From contig NZ_FNQB01000003.1 in NCBI RefSeq assembly GCF_900107455.1, positions 744,001 through 808,000 of the forward strand: DNA of 64,000 nt, read 5' to 3'. Of the stretch, positions 16,174-24,914 are shown piece after piece. A program made the position numbers and the translations under genes. Source of the stretch: Asanoa ishikariensis (lineage in GTDB: Bacteria > Actinomycetota > Actinomycetes > Mycobacteriales > Micromonosporaceae). How positions within the stretch are numbered: position 1 is the first letter of the stretch; the number at the start of each line of letters is the position of its first letter. A model generated the notes under the pieces. It searched no databases and was not told the DNA's origin. It saw only the letters and a list, made by a program, of their open reading frames with translations.

Positions 16174-17193
16174 ATGGCAGCCACCGGCCGGCCCACCATG
16201 GCGGAGATCGCCAGGGAGGCCAATGTCGCGATCTCCACAGTGTCCAAAGTGCTCAACGGCCACACCGACGTGTCGGCGGCCACCCGCAGCCGGGTCGAAC
16301 GGCTGCTCACGGAGCGGGGCTACCGGCGCCCACGCGCCGTGCGCCGGGCCGGGCGGGGCAGCGACCTGATCGACCTGGTCATCAACGACCTGGAGAGCGT
16401 CTGGGGCCTGGAGATCCTCTCCGGGGTCGAGGAGGTCCTGGAAGCGGCGGGCCACGCGCTGGTCGTCTCCACCGTCCACAACCGGCAGTCGCTGACCCGG
16501 CGCTGGGTCGACTCGGCCCTGGCCCGCGGCTCACAGGGAGCGATCCTGGTCCTCTCGGAGCTCACCGGCCGGCAACAGGCGGACCTGGACCGGCGCGGCC
16601 TCCCGATCGTCGTCGTCGACGGCGTGAGCCAGCCACCACCGGAGGTGGCGTCGATCGGCGCCACCAACTTCGCCGGCGGGTACGCGGCCGCCGAGCACCT
16701 GATCAGTCTCGGTCACCGACGGATCGCGGCGATCGGTGGCCCCGAGCGCCTCCAATGCACCAGGGCCCGGATCGCCGGCTACCGGGCGGCGCTGGAGTCG
16801 GCCGGCCAACCCGCCGATCGGCAGTTGGTCCGCTACGGCAACTTCATGCACGAGGGCGGCCTGCGCGGCGCGGAGGCACTGCTCTCTCTCCCCGAGCCTC
16901 CGACGGCCATCTTCGCGGGCAGCGACCAACAGGCGACGGGCGTCTACGAGGCGGTCCGGCGGGCCGGCCTGACGATCCCCGGCGACATCAGCGTGGTCGG
17001 CTTCGACGACCTGAACTTCGCGGAGTGGACCGCTCCCCCGATGACCACGGTCCGGCAGCCGTTGCACGAGATGGGCGTGGCCGCCGCGCGCACGCTGCTG
17101 CGCATCGTCAACGGCGAGCGCCTGGAGTCGACGCGGATGGAGTTGGCCACTCATCTCGTCGTACGCGGCAGCACGGCCCCACCGGGCCGGTGA
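16174..17193 (+). CDS. LacI-family transcriptional regulator
   Basis: 339 residues. The N-terminal helix-turn-helix and hinge are clear (TMAEIAREANVAISTVSKVL, residues 8-27), followed by a sugar-binding periplasmic-protein-like domain: QGAILVLSELTG, GGYAAAEHLISLGHRRIAAI, and the effector region FAGSDQQATGVYEAVRRAGL with VVGFDD. The ATG at 16174 gives MAATGRPTMAE, the usual distance before the HTH; an in-frame start 60 nt upstream is less likely. The nearby ROK regulator and secreted GH27 glycosidase suggest that it responds to a sugar, possibly an alpha-galactoside. Confidence 0.92.
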   Translation: MAATGRPTMAEIAREANVAISTVSKVLNGHTDVSAATRSRVERLLTERGYRRPRAVRRAGRGSDLIDLVINDLESVWGLEILSGVEEVLEAAGHALVVSTVHNRQSLTRRWVDSALARGSQGAILVLSELTGRQQADLDRRGLPIVVVDGVSQPPPEVASIGATNFAGGYAAAEHLISLGHRRIAAIGGPERLQCTRARIAGYRAALESAGQPADRQLVRYGNFMHEGGLRGAEALLSLPEPPTAIFAGSDQQATGVYEAVRRAGLTIPGDISVVGFDDLNFAEWTAPPMTTVRQPLHEMGVAAARTLLRIVNGERLESTRMELATHLVVRGSTAPPGR

Positions 17194-17202
17194 CCGCGGC
17201 CG

Positions 17203-17263
17203 GCCTCAGGCGGCGACCAAGGCCTTGACCACGGCCCGCCTCAGGCGGCGACCAGGGCCTTGA
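17203..17263. repeat. 26-bp direct repeat duplicating the 3' end of the ROK gene
   Basis: 17203-17228 and 17238-17263 are 26 bp long with one difference, at a 35-bp period. The right copy encodes the last residues of the ROK protein (IKALVAA and stop); the left copy lies just past its stop and would encode VKALVAA plus stop. It is a local duplication, or the remnant of a second related gene end. Confidence 0.75.
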
Positions 17264-18386
17264 TGCTCACCGTGGCCGCCCCGCGCGCCCATTGCTCGAA
17301 CGACAGCGGCCGGATCGAGAGTGGACACTCGGATGCGGCGCCGAACGCCTGGCGTTGGAAGCTGACCCGGATGCGCGGTTCGAACAGGTCATAGGCGGAC
17401 AGGCCCTCGCCGGAGACGACGATCCGGGCGGGGCCGACCAGGTTCGCGACCGCGGCGATGCCCGCGCCGATCGCGTCCCCGGCCCGGTCGAAGACAGCGC
17501 CGATCGGGGCGTCGCCCGCGCGAGCCAGCGCCACGGCGTCCTGGAGGGTGAGCTCCGGCCGGCCGGCGGCCCTGCGGGCCTCCCGGACGATGGCGTCCGC
17601 ACCCGCGATCGCCTCCACGCACCCGCGGCCCCCGCAGTGGCAGTCGGGGCCGTTGGCGTCGATGCCGATGTGGCCGATCTCGCCGGCCACACCGTGGGCG
17701 CCGGAGACGAGCCGGCCGCCGACGACCAGGCCGCAACCGATGCCGGCGCCGACGGTCACGAGCGCGAACGACTCGACGCCCACCCCCTCGCCGAACCAGT
17801 GCTCGGCGGTGGTCAGCGCTTTCACGTCGTTCTCCACCGTGACCGTGAGGCCGGTGATCTTCTCGGCCCGCTCGCGCAGCCGCACGTCGCGCCACCGCAG
17901 GAACGGTGAGTACCGCACCAGCCCGGTGGAGTAGTCGACGTCGCCGGAGACGGCCAGCCCGAGCCGGTGCGTGCGAGCCCGATAGCCGCCGTCCAGCAGT
18001 TCGTCGACGAGCTCGCCGAGCGACGTGAGCACCTGGTCGACGTCGGTCGTGGGTAGCCGGCGGTGCGCCGAGGTCCGGATCTCGGCGCGGAGGTCGCAGA
18101 CCACGCCGATCAGCTCGTCGCCGGTGATCTTCACACCGACGAAGAACTCGCGGTCCGCGCGCACGGCGAGCGGGCTGGCAGGGCGGCCGGCGCCGGGTCC
18201 GGTCCGCTCGGTCGCGGCCAGCTCTTCCAGATAGCCCAGCTCGATCAGCGGCCGCGCCCCTTTGGTCACGGCGGCGGACGACAGGTCGAGGCGACGGGCG
18301 AGGGCGACGCGGCTGAGTGGACCCTCGGTCAACACGGCGGTGAACACCGCTGTCGCCGCGGGGGCCAGGTCAGCCTCGTGGAGCAT
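17241..18386 (-). CDS. ROK-family transcriptional regulator / sugar kinase homologue
   Basis: 381 residues. The N-terminal winged helix is of the MarR kind (LSRVALARRLDLSSAAVTKG). The ROK core follows, with an ATP-binding-like segment and GVAGEIGHIGIDANGPDCHC, then the zinc motif CHCGGRGCVEAI. Members with an HTH are usually sugar-responsive repressors (NagC/XylR/Mlc type). The ATG at 18386 is the first residue before homology, and a good promoter lies directly upstream. Divergent from the GH27 gene, so a likely local regulator of it. Its 3' end is duplicated just downstream. Confidence 0.9.
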   Translation of the reverse strand: MLHEADLAPAATAVFTAVLTEGPLSRVALARRLDLSSAAVTKGARPLIELGYLEELAATERTGPGAGRPASPLAVRADREFFVGVKITGDELIGVVCDLRAEIRTSAHRRLPTTDVDQVLTSLGELVDELLDGGYRARTHRLGLAVSGDVDYSTGLVRYSPFLRWRDVRLRERAEKITGLTVTVENDVKALTTAEHWFGEGVGVESFALVTVGAGIGCGLVVGGRLVSGAHGVAGEIGHIGIDANGPDCHCGGRGCVEAIAGADAIVREARRAAGRPELTLQDAVALARAGDAPIGAVFDRAGDAIGAGIAAVANLVGPARIVVSGEGLSAYDLFEPRIRVSFQRQAFGAASECPLSIRPLSFEQWARGAATVSIKALVAA

Positions 18387-18393
18387 GAGCCGA

Positions 18394-18431
18394 AATCTAG
18401 GGGTAATAATTTCCTTCGTCAAGTATTGATT
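18394..18431. promoter_or_regulatory. Divergent ROK/GH27 promoter region with TCAA-GTA-TTGA palindrome
   Basis: For the leftward ROK gene: TTGACG (18422-18417), 17 nt, TAGATT (18399-18394), ending 7 nt before the ATG, so probably leaderless. For the rightward GH27 gene: TTGATT (18426-18431) with a weak TACGCT 18 nt on. TCAAGTATTGA (18419-18429) overlaps both -35 hexamers and is a candidate operator. The stretch is clearly AT-rich compared with its surroundings. Confidence 0.6.
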
Positions 18432-18493
18432 TCGATGATCAGCCGGACCTACGCTCGCGCCGCCCTGTCTTCGTCCTAACAGGAGGTCCGACC

Positions 18494-20983
18494 GTGAGGT
18501 CACCGCTAGCTCATCCACGCCGGAGACGCACCCGTGCCGCCACTCTGGTCGCCGCGCTGCTCCTGTCCCTGGGCGCGGCCGCCGTGCCGGCGATGGCCGC
18601 TCCCGGACCCAAGCCGAGCCCCGCCGCCGGCGCCCCACCCGTCGTCGCGGCCCTGTCCGGCCCGTCGGCCGCGCCGGCCGACGGCCCGGGCGATCCCTGG
18701 GCGGTACGGCCGTACATGGGCTGGAGCAGCTACAGCATGCAGGTCTACTCCGGCAACGGTAAGTGGATCACCGCCGACCAACTCGTCACGCAGTCCGACG
18801 CGATGAAGGCGAAGCTCCAGAAGTACGGCTACACCCGCATCAACGTGGACGCCGGCTGGAACGACGGCGTCGACGCCAACGGCCGGCCGAAGCCCAGCGC
18901 CACGCTCTACCCGCAGGGTCTGCGGAAGGTCATCGACCACGTACACGCCAATGGCCAGAAGTTCGGCCTCTACATGATCCCGGGCGTCGGACCGGAGGTC
19001 TACAACGCGAGTCTGCCGATCGCGGGCGCGCCCGGCTGCACGACGCACGACATCGTCGCGCAACCGATCCGGCCCGCCGACTACTGGCACATCGGCTACA
19101 AGATGGACTTCGCGAACCCCTGCTCGCAGAAGTACATCGACTCGATCGTCGACCTCTTCGCCCAGTGGGGCGTCGACTTCGTCAAGTTCGACAGCGTCAC
19201 CCCCGGCTCCGGCGTGTCCGACCTCTCGCTCGACGCTCGCGACGACGTCGCCGCCTGGTCGTCGGCGCTCAAGCGGAACGAGATCTGGTTCGAGCTGTCC
19301 TGGGCCGTCGACCCGAAGTACGCCGACTTCTGGCGGTCGAAGGCCAACGGCTGGCGGATCGACTGGGACGTCGAGTGCTACTGCGGCGACGAGGCGCTCA
19401 CCCAGTGGCAGAACGTCGCCCGGCTCTTTCCGAACCTCGCGACCTGGTGGCGCTACGGCGGGAACGGCGGGTGGAACGACCTCGACTCGCTCAACATCGG
19501 CAACGGCACCATGGACGGCCTCACCAAGGACGAGCGGCGGACCGCGATGACGCTGTGGGCGATCTCCGCCGCGCCGCTCTATCTGGGCAACGACATGACC
19601 AAGCTGGACGCGTACGGGTTGAGCCTGCTCACAAACCCCGAGGTGATCGCGGTCGACCAGGCCGGCACCCCGGCGCGGCCGGTCAGCACGACGACGCAGC
19701 AACCGACCTGGTACACGCTCAACGCCGACGGCAGCTACACCGTCGCGCTGTTCAACCTCGGCCGCGCCGACAAGGACGTCACGGTGAACTGGTCGGACCT
19801 CGGCCTGACCGGCGCCGCCACCGTGCGCGACCTGTGGGACCGCAAGAACCTGGGCCGCTTCGCCAACAGCTTCACCGCTCCGGCGGTGCCGATCCACGGC
19901 GTACGCCTGCTCAAGGTGACACCCCAGCCGGGCGCCACCGTCGCCGTCAACGACGACGCGCTGCGGGTCGCCTACCAGGGAGAGTGGAGCCGCAACGGCG
20001 GGCGCGAGGTCGCTGCCACGGCGCAGCCGCTGACGGTGAACGTGACCGACACCGGCAACCCCACCCCGCCGTCGACGGCCGGACCGGTCCGCACGATCAC
20101 CCATGACGACACCGACCCCGCCATCGCGTACGTCGGTTCGTGGTCGCAGAGCACGGGCCGCGGGCTCGGTGACTTCAACGACGGCGTGCACTACACCGAA
20201 CGCAACGGCGACTCGTTCCAGTACACCTTCCAGGGAACAGGCGTCTCGTACCTCACCGAGCTCGACTCCTCCCAGGGCGACGTGGACATCTACCTCGACG
20301 GCACGTTTGTGAACACCGTGCACACAGGACGGGAAGAGGGCCAGCCGCGCCTGACGCAGCAGACCGTCTTCACGGTCAACGACCTGTCCGACGGGAGCCA
20401 CACCCTCACGGCCGTCAAGAAGTCCGGCGCCTTCATGCTCGTGGACCGGATCGACGTGCTCCAGCCGAGCCTGCTCGACCCACCGGCGGCGTCGTTCGAC
20501 CGCAAGGCGCCGTCGGACGTACAGGTGAAGCTCCAGCGGGACGGCACCGAGTTCATCGGCGTCGCCCGCGACGGCACCGCACTCGAGCGGGGCAGGGACT
20601 ACACCGTGTCGGGGTCAACGGTGACCCTGCGCTCGGCCTACCTGGCCGGCCTTCCGCTGGGCGCGGCGCGACTGGACTTCGCGTTCCGCGGCGACCAGTT
20701 GGACGACGTCCACGCCACGGCCCACAACGGCGACTCGGTCTCGTACACGTTCACCGGCACCGCCGTCGACTGGATCACCGCCACCGCACCGGACCAGGGG
20801 CTGGCCGACATCTACATCGACGGCAAGCTGACCGGACGCGTGGACCTCCACGGCGCGGCCCGCGCGACCCAGCAGAAGGCGTTCACCGTCTCGGGCCTGC
20901 CGAACAAGCAACACACCTTCAAGGCGGTCAAGGTGTCGGGCGACCTCATGCGCACCGACGTCATCCGCTACACCGTTCGCTGA
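18494..20983 (+). CDS. Secreted GH27 glycosidase (alpha-galactosidase-like) with C-terminal accessory domains
   Basis: 829 residues. A twin-arginine-like signal (RRRRTRAATLVAALLLSLGA, cleavage after AMA) shows secretion. The catalytic barrel begins PYMGWSSYS; the nucleophile is D233 (FVKFDSV) and the acid/base D292 (WRIDWD, four residues after the conserved Arg), both placed by alignment to GH27 enzymes. A beta-sandwich follows to about residue 480. Then come a beta-domain (core 565-655), an X2-like module (about 660-730, FDRKAPSDVQVKLQRDG) and a second copy of the beta-domain (736-829). A perfect AGGAGG lies 7 nt before the GTG start. The substrate is probably alpha-galactosides or a related pyranoside polymer. 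Confidence 0.9.
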   Translation: MRSPLAHPRRRRTRAATLVAALLLSLGAAAVPAMAAPGPKPSPAAGAPPVVAALSGPSAAPADGPGDPWAVRPYMGWSSYSMQVYSGNGKWITADQLVTQSDAMKAKLQKYGYTRINVDAGWNDGVDANGRPKPSATLYPQGLRKVIDHVHANGQKFGLYMIPGVGPEVYNASLPIAGAPGCTTHDIVAQPIRPADYWHIGYKMDFANPCSQKYIDSIVDLFAQWGVDFVKFDSVTPGSGVSDLSLDARDDVAAWSSALKRNEIWFELSWAVDPKYADFWRSKANGWRIDWDVECYCGDEALTQWQNVARLFPNLATWWRYGGNGGWNDLDSLNIGNGTMDGLTKDERRTAMTLWAISAAPLYLGNDMTKLDAYGLSLLTNPEVIAVDQAGTPARPVSTTTQQPTWYTLNADGSYTVALFNLGRADKDVTVNWSDLGLTGAATVRDLWDRKNLGRFANSFTAPAVPIHGVRLLKVTPQPGATVAVNDDALRVAYQGEWSRNGGREVAATAQPLTVNVTDTGNPTPPSTAGPVRTITHDDTDPAIAYVGSWSQSTGRGLGDFNDGVHYTERNGDSFQYTFQGTGVSYLTELDSSQGDVDIYLDGTFVNTVHTGREEGQPRLTQQTVFTVNDLSDGSHTLTAVKKSGAFMLVDRIDVLQPSLLDPPAASFDRKAPSDVQVKLQRDGTEFIGVARDGTALERGRDYTVSGSTVTLRSAYLAGLPLGAARLDFAFRGDQLDDVHATAHNGDSVSYTFTGTAVDWITATAPDQGLADIYIDGKLTGRVDLHGAARATQQKAFTVSGLPNKQHTFKAVKVSGDLMRTDVIRYTVR

Positions 20984-20990
20984 CGGGAGC

Positions 20991-21023
20991 ACCACGCCGC
21001 CCCGGCCGTCGGGGCGGCGTGGT
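20991..21023 (+). terminator. Strong hairpin terminator after the GH27 gene
   Basis: ACCACGCCGCCCC (20991-21003) and GGGGCGGCGTGGT (21011-21023) pair perfectly over 13 bp around a 7-nt loop, starting 8 nt after the stop codon. No T-run follows, which is usual for actinomycete terminators. Confidence 0.85.
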
Positions 21024-21114
21024 CGTCCGATAGCTCGAAAACGCGAAATGCGCGGGGGACGCGGCGTTAGCGTGGTTGCTTGCCCGACGACCCTGGTCCG
21101 AGGGGGCTGATCAC

Positions 21115-22749
21115 GTGACCACCAAGACCACCGTGCACAACGTCGCCTATGACCTGCTCCGGGAGCTGGGCCTCACGACGATCTTCGGCAATCCGGGCTC
21201 GACCGAGGAGACCTTCCTGTCGGACTTCCCGGACGACTTCACCTACGTCCTGGCGCTGCAGGAGGCGTCCGCGGTCGCCATGGCCGACGGGTTCGCCCAG
21301 GCCACCCGCCGGCCGACGCTGGTGAACCTGCACTCGCACGCCGGTCTGGGCAACGGCATGGGCAACATCGTCAACGCCAGTCAGGCCCACACCCCGCTGA
21401 TCGTGATGGTCGGCAACCAGCACCGCGAGATGATGATCGGCGACCCGTACCTGAGCAATCCGGATGCCCCGGTCACGCCACGCCCGTGGGTGAAGTGGGC
21501 TTACGAGCCTTACCGGGCCGAAGACGTACCCGCGGCGTTGATGCGGGCCTTCGTCACCGCCTCTCAACCTCCCGCCGGACCGGTGTTCCTGTCCGTCCCG
21601 CTCGACGACTGGAACCGTCCGCTGGAGGGCCCGGCCGTCCGCCGGCAGTCCAGCACGAGCTTCGCGCCCGAGACCGAGCGGCTGCGGCACTTCGCCGACC
21701 GGATCGCGGACAGCGACAACCCGGCCCTGGTCTTCGGCCCGGACGTGGACCGCGCCGAGGGCTGGGACGCGGCCGTCGCCCTCGCGGAGAAGACCAACGC
21801 CGGGGTGTACGGGACACCGCTGCCGGACCGGGTCTCGTTCCCCGAGGACCATCCGCTCTACCAGGGCCCGATCGGTGAGTCCCTCAAGTCGATCAGCACC
21901 ACCCTGGCCGGCCACGACCTGGTCGTCGTCATCGGCGCCCAGGTCTTCCGCTACTACGCCTTCGAGGAAGGCGACGTGCTGGAACCGGGCACCGACCTGC
22001 TGCACATCACGCACGATCCGCATGTGGCCGCCGCCGCGCGGGTCGGCGACAGCATCCTCGGCGAACTGCGCCAGTCGACCGAGCTGCTCACCGAGATGAT
22101 CTCCGCCAACGGCCGCAAGGCTCCGGCGCCGATGGACCGCACGCACACCAAGGTGCCGAAGGCGGAGAGCGGACCCCTGACACCCGACCAGGTGTACGCG
22201 GCCCTCGCCGACGTCCGGCCCGAGCACGCCGTGCTGGTCAACGAGTCCACCTCGACCATGCCCCAGCACCAGGAGTGGCTGCCCACCGTCGAGCCGGACT
22301 CCAACTACGCCACCCCGGCCGGCGGAATCGGCTGGGCCCTGCCGGCCTCGGTCGGCATCGCCCTGGGCAACCGCGACCGCGGCGACACCCGCCCGGTGAT
22401 CGGGCTGATCGGCGACGGCTCCTTCCAGTACTCGATCCAGTCGCTGTGGTCGGCCGCGCAGCACAAGCTGCCAAACGTGTACGTCGCGATGCGCAACGGC
22501 GAGTACGCGGTCCTCAAGGAGTTCGGCCAGATCGAGCACACGCCCGGCGTACCCGGCCTCGAACTGCCCGGTCTGGACATCGCGTCCATCGCGCGGGGCT
22601 TCGGTTGCGCCGCTGTGGACGTCAGCACCACCGAGGAGCTCAAGCGCGAGTTCACCGCGGCTCTCGACAAGACCTCGGGCGGACCCACCGTCATCGTGGT
22701 GACCACCCGACCGGACTACGGCAACCATGCCGCAGGACCCGGTGGGTGA
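21115..22749 (+). CDS. mdlC: Benzoylformate decarboxylase-like ThDP enzyme
   Basis: 544 residues. The N-terminal part is strikingly like Pseudomonas benzoylformate decarboxylase: FGNPGSTEETFL, LALQEASAVAMADG, NLHSHAG, RPWVKWAYEPY. The expected catalytic residues are present: S29 (S26), E50 (E47), H73 (H70) and the later histidine in AGHDLVVVIGAQVFRYY. The C-terminal ThDP site contains GDGSFQYSIQSLW. It should decarboxylate benzoylformate or another 2-oxo acid to an aldehyde. I chose the GTG at 21115 with AGGGGG 8 nt upstream. No mandelate dehydrogenase is adjacent, so the physiological substrate is unsure. Confidence 0.85.
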   Translation: MTTKTTVHNVAYDLLRELGLTTIFGNPGSTEETFLSDFPDDFTYVLALQEASAVAMADGFAQATRRPTLVNLHSHAGLGNGMGNIVNASQAHTPLIVMVGNQHREMMIGDPYLSNPDAPVTPRPWVKWAYEPYRAEDVPAALMRAFVTASQPPAGPVFLSVPLDDWNRPLEGPAVRRQSSTSFAPETERLRHFADRIADSDNPALVFGPDVDRAEGWDAAVALAEKTNAGVYGTPLPDRVSFPEDHPLYQGPIGESLKSISTTLAGHDLVVVIGAQVFRYYAFEEGDVLEPGTDLLHITHDPHVAAAARVGDSILGELRQSTELLTEMISANGRKAPAPMDRTHTKVPKAESGPLTPDQVYAALADVRPEHAVLVNESTSTMPQHQEWLPTVEPDSNYATPAGGIGWALPASVGIALGNRDRGDTRPVIGLIGDGSFQYSIQSLWSAAQHKLPNVYVAMRNGEYAVLKEFGQIEHTPGVPGLELPGLDIASIARGFGCAAVDVSTTEELKREFTAALDKTSGGPTVIVVTTRPDYGNHAAGPGG

Positions 22750-22758
22750 CCGACGGCC

Positions 22759-23337
22759 TCAGGCGTGCAGGGTGGGCCGGTAGATCAGCTCTTGGGTGCG
22801 ACCGTCGAGCGTACGGGTCTCGATCAGGTCCAGGTCGAAGTCGGCCGCGCCCTCGAAGATCGCGTCCGCCCCGGTCTGGCCCGTGACGACGGGGAACAGT
22901 GTCACCTGGACGCGGTCGACCAGGCCGGCGGCCAGCAACGCCCGGTTCATCGACAAGCTGCCGTGCGAGCGCAACGGCACCTCGGACTCCTCCTTGAGCC
23001 GCGCGACGACGTCGACCGCGTCGCCGCTGAGCACGGTCGCGTCGGGCCAGTCGAGCGGGCCGTGCAGCGTGTTCGAGACCACCGTTGCCGGCAGGCCGCG
23101 CATCCGGGTCACCCACGGGTCGCGGACCTCGGACTCCTCGGTGCTCGCGGCCAGCAACTGCGCGAACACCCGGTACGTGTTGGCCCCGAAGACCATCCGC
23201 TGCGGCTGGCTGTACAGGTCGAGGCGGTGCTCGAGCAGCTCGGGACCCTGCTTGCCCCAGTAGCCACCCCAGTCGCCCCCAGCGGCTCCGTAGCCGTCAA
23301 GACTGGAAAAGACGTCGAAGGTGTAGGTAGCGGTCAC
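22759..23337 (-). CDS. RibD C-terminal / dihydrofolate reductase-like protein
   Basis: 192 residues of the RibD_C superfamily: strand TYTFDVFSSLDGYGA, MVFGANTYRVFAQLL, then an NADPH-site segment LRSHGSLSMNRALLAAGLVDRVQVTLFPVV. Such small proteins are common in actinomycetes and are presumed NADPH-dependent reductases of unknown substrate. The GTG at 23337 has GAGGAG 8 nt upstream. It is convergent with the decarboxylase gene and divergent from the PEP-synthase-like cassette. Confidence 0.9.
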   Translation of the reverse strand: MTATYTFDVFSSLDGYGAAGGDWGGYWGKQGPELLEHRLDLYSQPQRMVFGANTYRVFAQLLAASTEESEVRDPWVTRMRGLPATVVSNTLHGPLDWPDATVLSGDAVDVVARLKEESEVPLRSHGSLSMNRALLAAGLVDRVQVTLFPVVTGQTGADAIFEGAADFDLDLIETRTLDGRTQELIYRPTLHA

Positions 23338-23418
23338 GATGATCTCCTCGGCAACGGTGGCTAGCTCTCGTTACTACTACGAACGACTCAGCCCCGATCC
23401 GACACCGGCGACTGCTTC

Positions 23419-23446
23419 AACAGTTTGTTGACAAACAGATTGTTGA
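23419..23446. promoter_or_regulatory. Two tandem AACAG-T/A-TTGTTGA repeats over a consensus -35
   Basis: AACAGTTTGTTGA (23419-23431) and AACAGATTGTTGA (23434-23446) are direct repeats 15 bp apart with one difference, each having AACA-N3-TGTT dyad symmetry. An outer dyad CTTCAACA/TGTTGAAG encloses both. A perfect TTGACA lies at 23428-23433; no good -10 follows at 17-18 nt (CACGCT at best), which fits a regulated promoter. If used, transcription would begin at or next to the GTG at 23464. Confidence 0.6.
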
Positions 23447-23463
23447 AGACCACGCTAGGCGCC

Positions 23464-23790
23464 GTGTACGAGGACGAACTGCCGCGGCTGCCGTGGCTCG
23501 CCGAGGGCCAACCGCATGACGCGTTCACCCTGATCCGCCAGGCACTGTGGCGGGCCAACACCGACCGCGCCGCGCTGGAGTTGCCCGACGACCTGCTGGC
23601 CGCGATCTCGCTGCTCGCGTCGGCCCGGGCCGAGCTCGACCAGCTCGAGGCGGGACTGCTGTTCGTCGCCCGCGCCGAGGGACTCACCTGGGCCCAGATC
23701 GCGCAGTCCTTGTCGCTGCGGACCGCCCAGGCGGCGCAGCAGCGGCACGAACGGGTCCTGGCCCGGCTCGACGAGGAAACCGGCACGTGA
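23464..23790 (+). CDS. Small helix-turn-helix protein, first gene of the PEP-synthase-like cassette
   Basis: 108 residues from GTG 23464 (VYEDELPRLPWLAEG). The protein is all helical; the C-terminal third, LTWAQIAQSLSLRTAQAAQQRHERVL, looks like a sigma-4 or MarR-like helix-turn-helix with recognition helix TAQAAQQRHERV. An alternative in-frame TTG at 23425 would place the putative operator inside the gene, so I rejected it. The stop overlaps the GTG of the next gene by 4 nt. It is probably the regulator of the cassette, acting at the tandem repeats upstream. I do not recognise a named family. Confidence 0.7.
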   Translation: MYEDELPRLPWLAEGQPHDAFTLIRQALWRANTDRAALELPDDLLAAISLLASARAELDQLEAGLLFVARAEGLTWAQIAQSLSLRTAQAAQQRHERVLARLDEETGT

Positions 23791-24914
23791 CCGTCGTTCC
23801 GTTGGCCGACGCCGGCCCCACGTGCGGCGGCAAGGCGCACGGGCTCGCCGTCCTGATGCGCGCGGGCCTACCCGTTCCGGACGGGTTCGTCGTCGTGGAC
23901 CCGGCCGACGATCCGGCCGAGATCGCGGCGCACCTCGGTCGGCTACGCGGCCCGGCCGTCGCGGTGCGCTCGTCGGGACTGGCCGAGGACTCCGCGGCGG
24001 CCTCCTTCGCCGGCCAGCTCGAGACGGTCCTCGGCGCGCGATCGCCCGCCGAGGTGCTGACCGCGATCCGGCGCTGCGCGGCCTCGGCCGGGTCCGACCG
24101 GGTGCGCGGCTACCGGAGCCGCCTCGGCCTCGACGACGAGGACGCCGTGTCGGTGATCGTCCAGGAGCTCGTCGCGGCCGACCGGGCGGGCGTGCTGTTC
24201 ACCCGCGACCCGCGCACCGGCGCCGACGCGGTGGTGATCAACGCGTCCTGGGGGCTGGGCGAGTCCGTGGTCTCCGGTGCGGTGGCGCCCGACGAAGCCG
24301 TCGTGACCGCGCCGGCGGACACCGTGCGGGTCGTCGTCGGGGCCAAACAGACCCGGCTCGACCTGACCGCGGACGGCCTCGCACGCACACCCGTACCCCC
24401 GACGGACCGGACCCGTCCCTGCCTGACGCCGGATGAGGTCCACCGGCTCGTCGCGCTCGGTCGACGATGCGCGGAGCTCGCGGGCCGTCCGCAGGACGTC
24501 GAGTGGGCCATCGACGGCGACCGGATCTGGCTGCTCCAGTCACGGCCGATCACGACCCTCGGAGGGCCGGTGGGCAGAGCTCTCGCGTCGCCATTGGTCA
24601 CCGGCGCGCCGGGTGGCTCCGGTCGAGCGACGGGACCCGCGCGCCTCGTGCGATCCGTCGACGACTTCGCCCGTGTCCAGCCCGGCGACGTCCTGGTGTG
24701 CCGGACGACCGATCCGGCCTGGACCCCGCTGTTCCGCCTCGCCGCCGCCGTCGTCACCGAAAGCGGCGGCGTCCTCAGCCACGCCGCCATCGTCGCCCGG
24801 GAGTTCGGCCTCCCCGCCGTCGTGGGCGCCGACCAGGCGATGGCCAAGCTGACCGACGGCACACCGATCACCGTCGACGGCTTTGCCGGCACCATCACCG
24901 AAGGATCACACTGA
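23787..24914 (+). CDS. Compact PEP-synthase-like protein: ATP-grasp plus phosphohistidine domain
   Basis: 375 residues, far shorter than PEP synthase or rifampin phosphotransferase (about 790-870). The N-terminal ATP-grasp domain (PPDK_N) is complete to the eye: GGKAHGLAVLMRAGLPVPDG, AVRSSGLAEDSAAASFAGQ, VIVQELVAADRAGVLFTRDP, SWGLGESVVSG and DVEWAIDGDRIWLLQSRPIT. It passes directly (about residues 265-285) to the swivelling domain with GGVLSHAAIVAREFGLPAVVG, where H332 is the residue phosphorylated in the family. The pyruvate/PEP barrel or antibiotic-binding domain that normally lies between or after these is missing. It is coupled to both neighbours by overlaps. It may phosphorylate itself and pass phosphate to an unknown partner. 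Confidence 0.82.
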   Translation: MTVVPLADAGPTCGGKAHGLAVLMRAGLPVPDGFVVVDPADDPAEIAAHLGRLRGPAVAVRSSGLAEDSAAASFAGQLETVLGARSPAEVLTAIRRCAASAGSDRVRGYRSRLGLDDEDAVSVIVQELVAADRAGVLFTRDPRTGADAVVINASWGLGESVVSGAVAPDEAVVTAPADTVRVVVGAKQTRLDLTADGLARTPVPPTDRTRPCLTPDEVHRLVALGRRCAELAGRPQDVEWAIDGDRIWLLQSRPITTLGGPVGRALASPLVTGAPGGSGRATGPARLVRSVDDFARVQPGDVLVCRTTDPAWTPLFRLAAAVVTESGGVLSHAAIVAREFGLPAVVGADQAMAKLTDGTPITVDGFAGTITEGSH

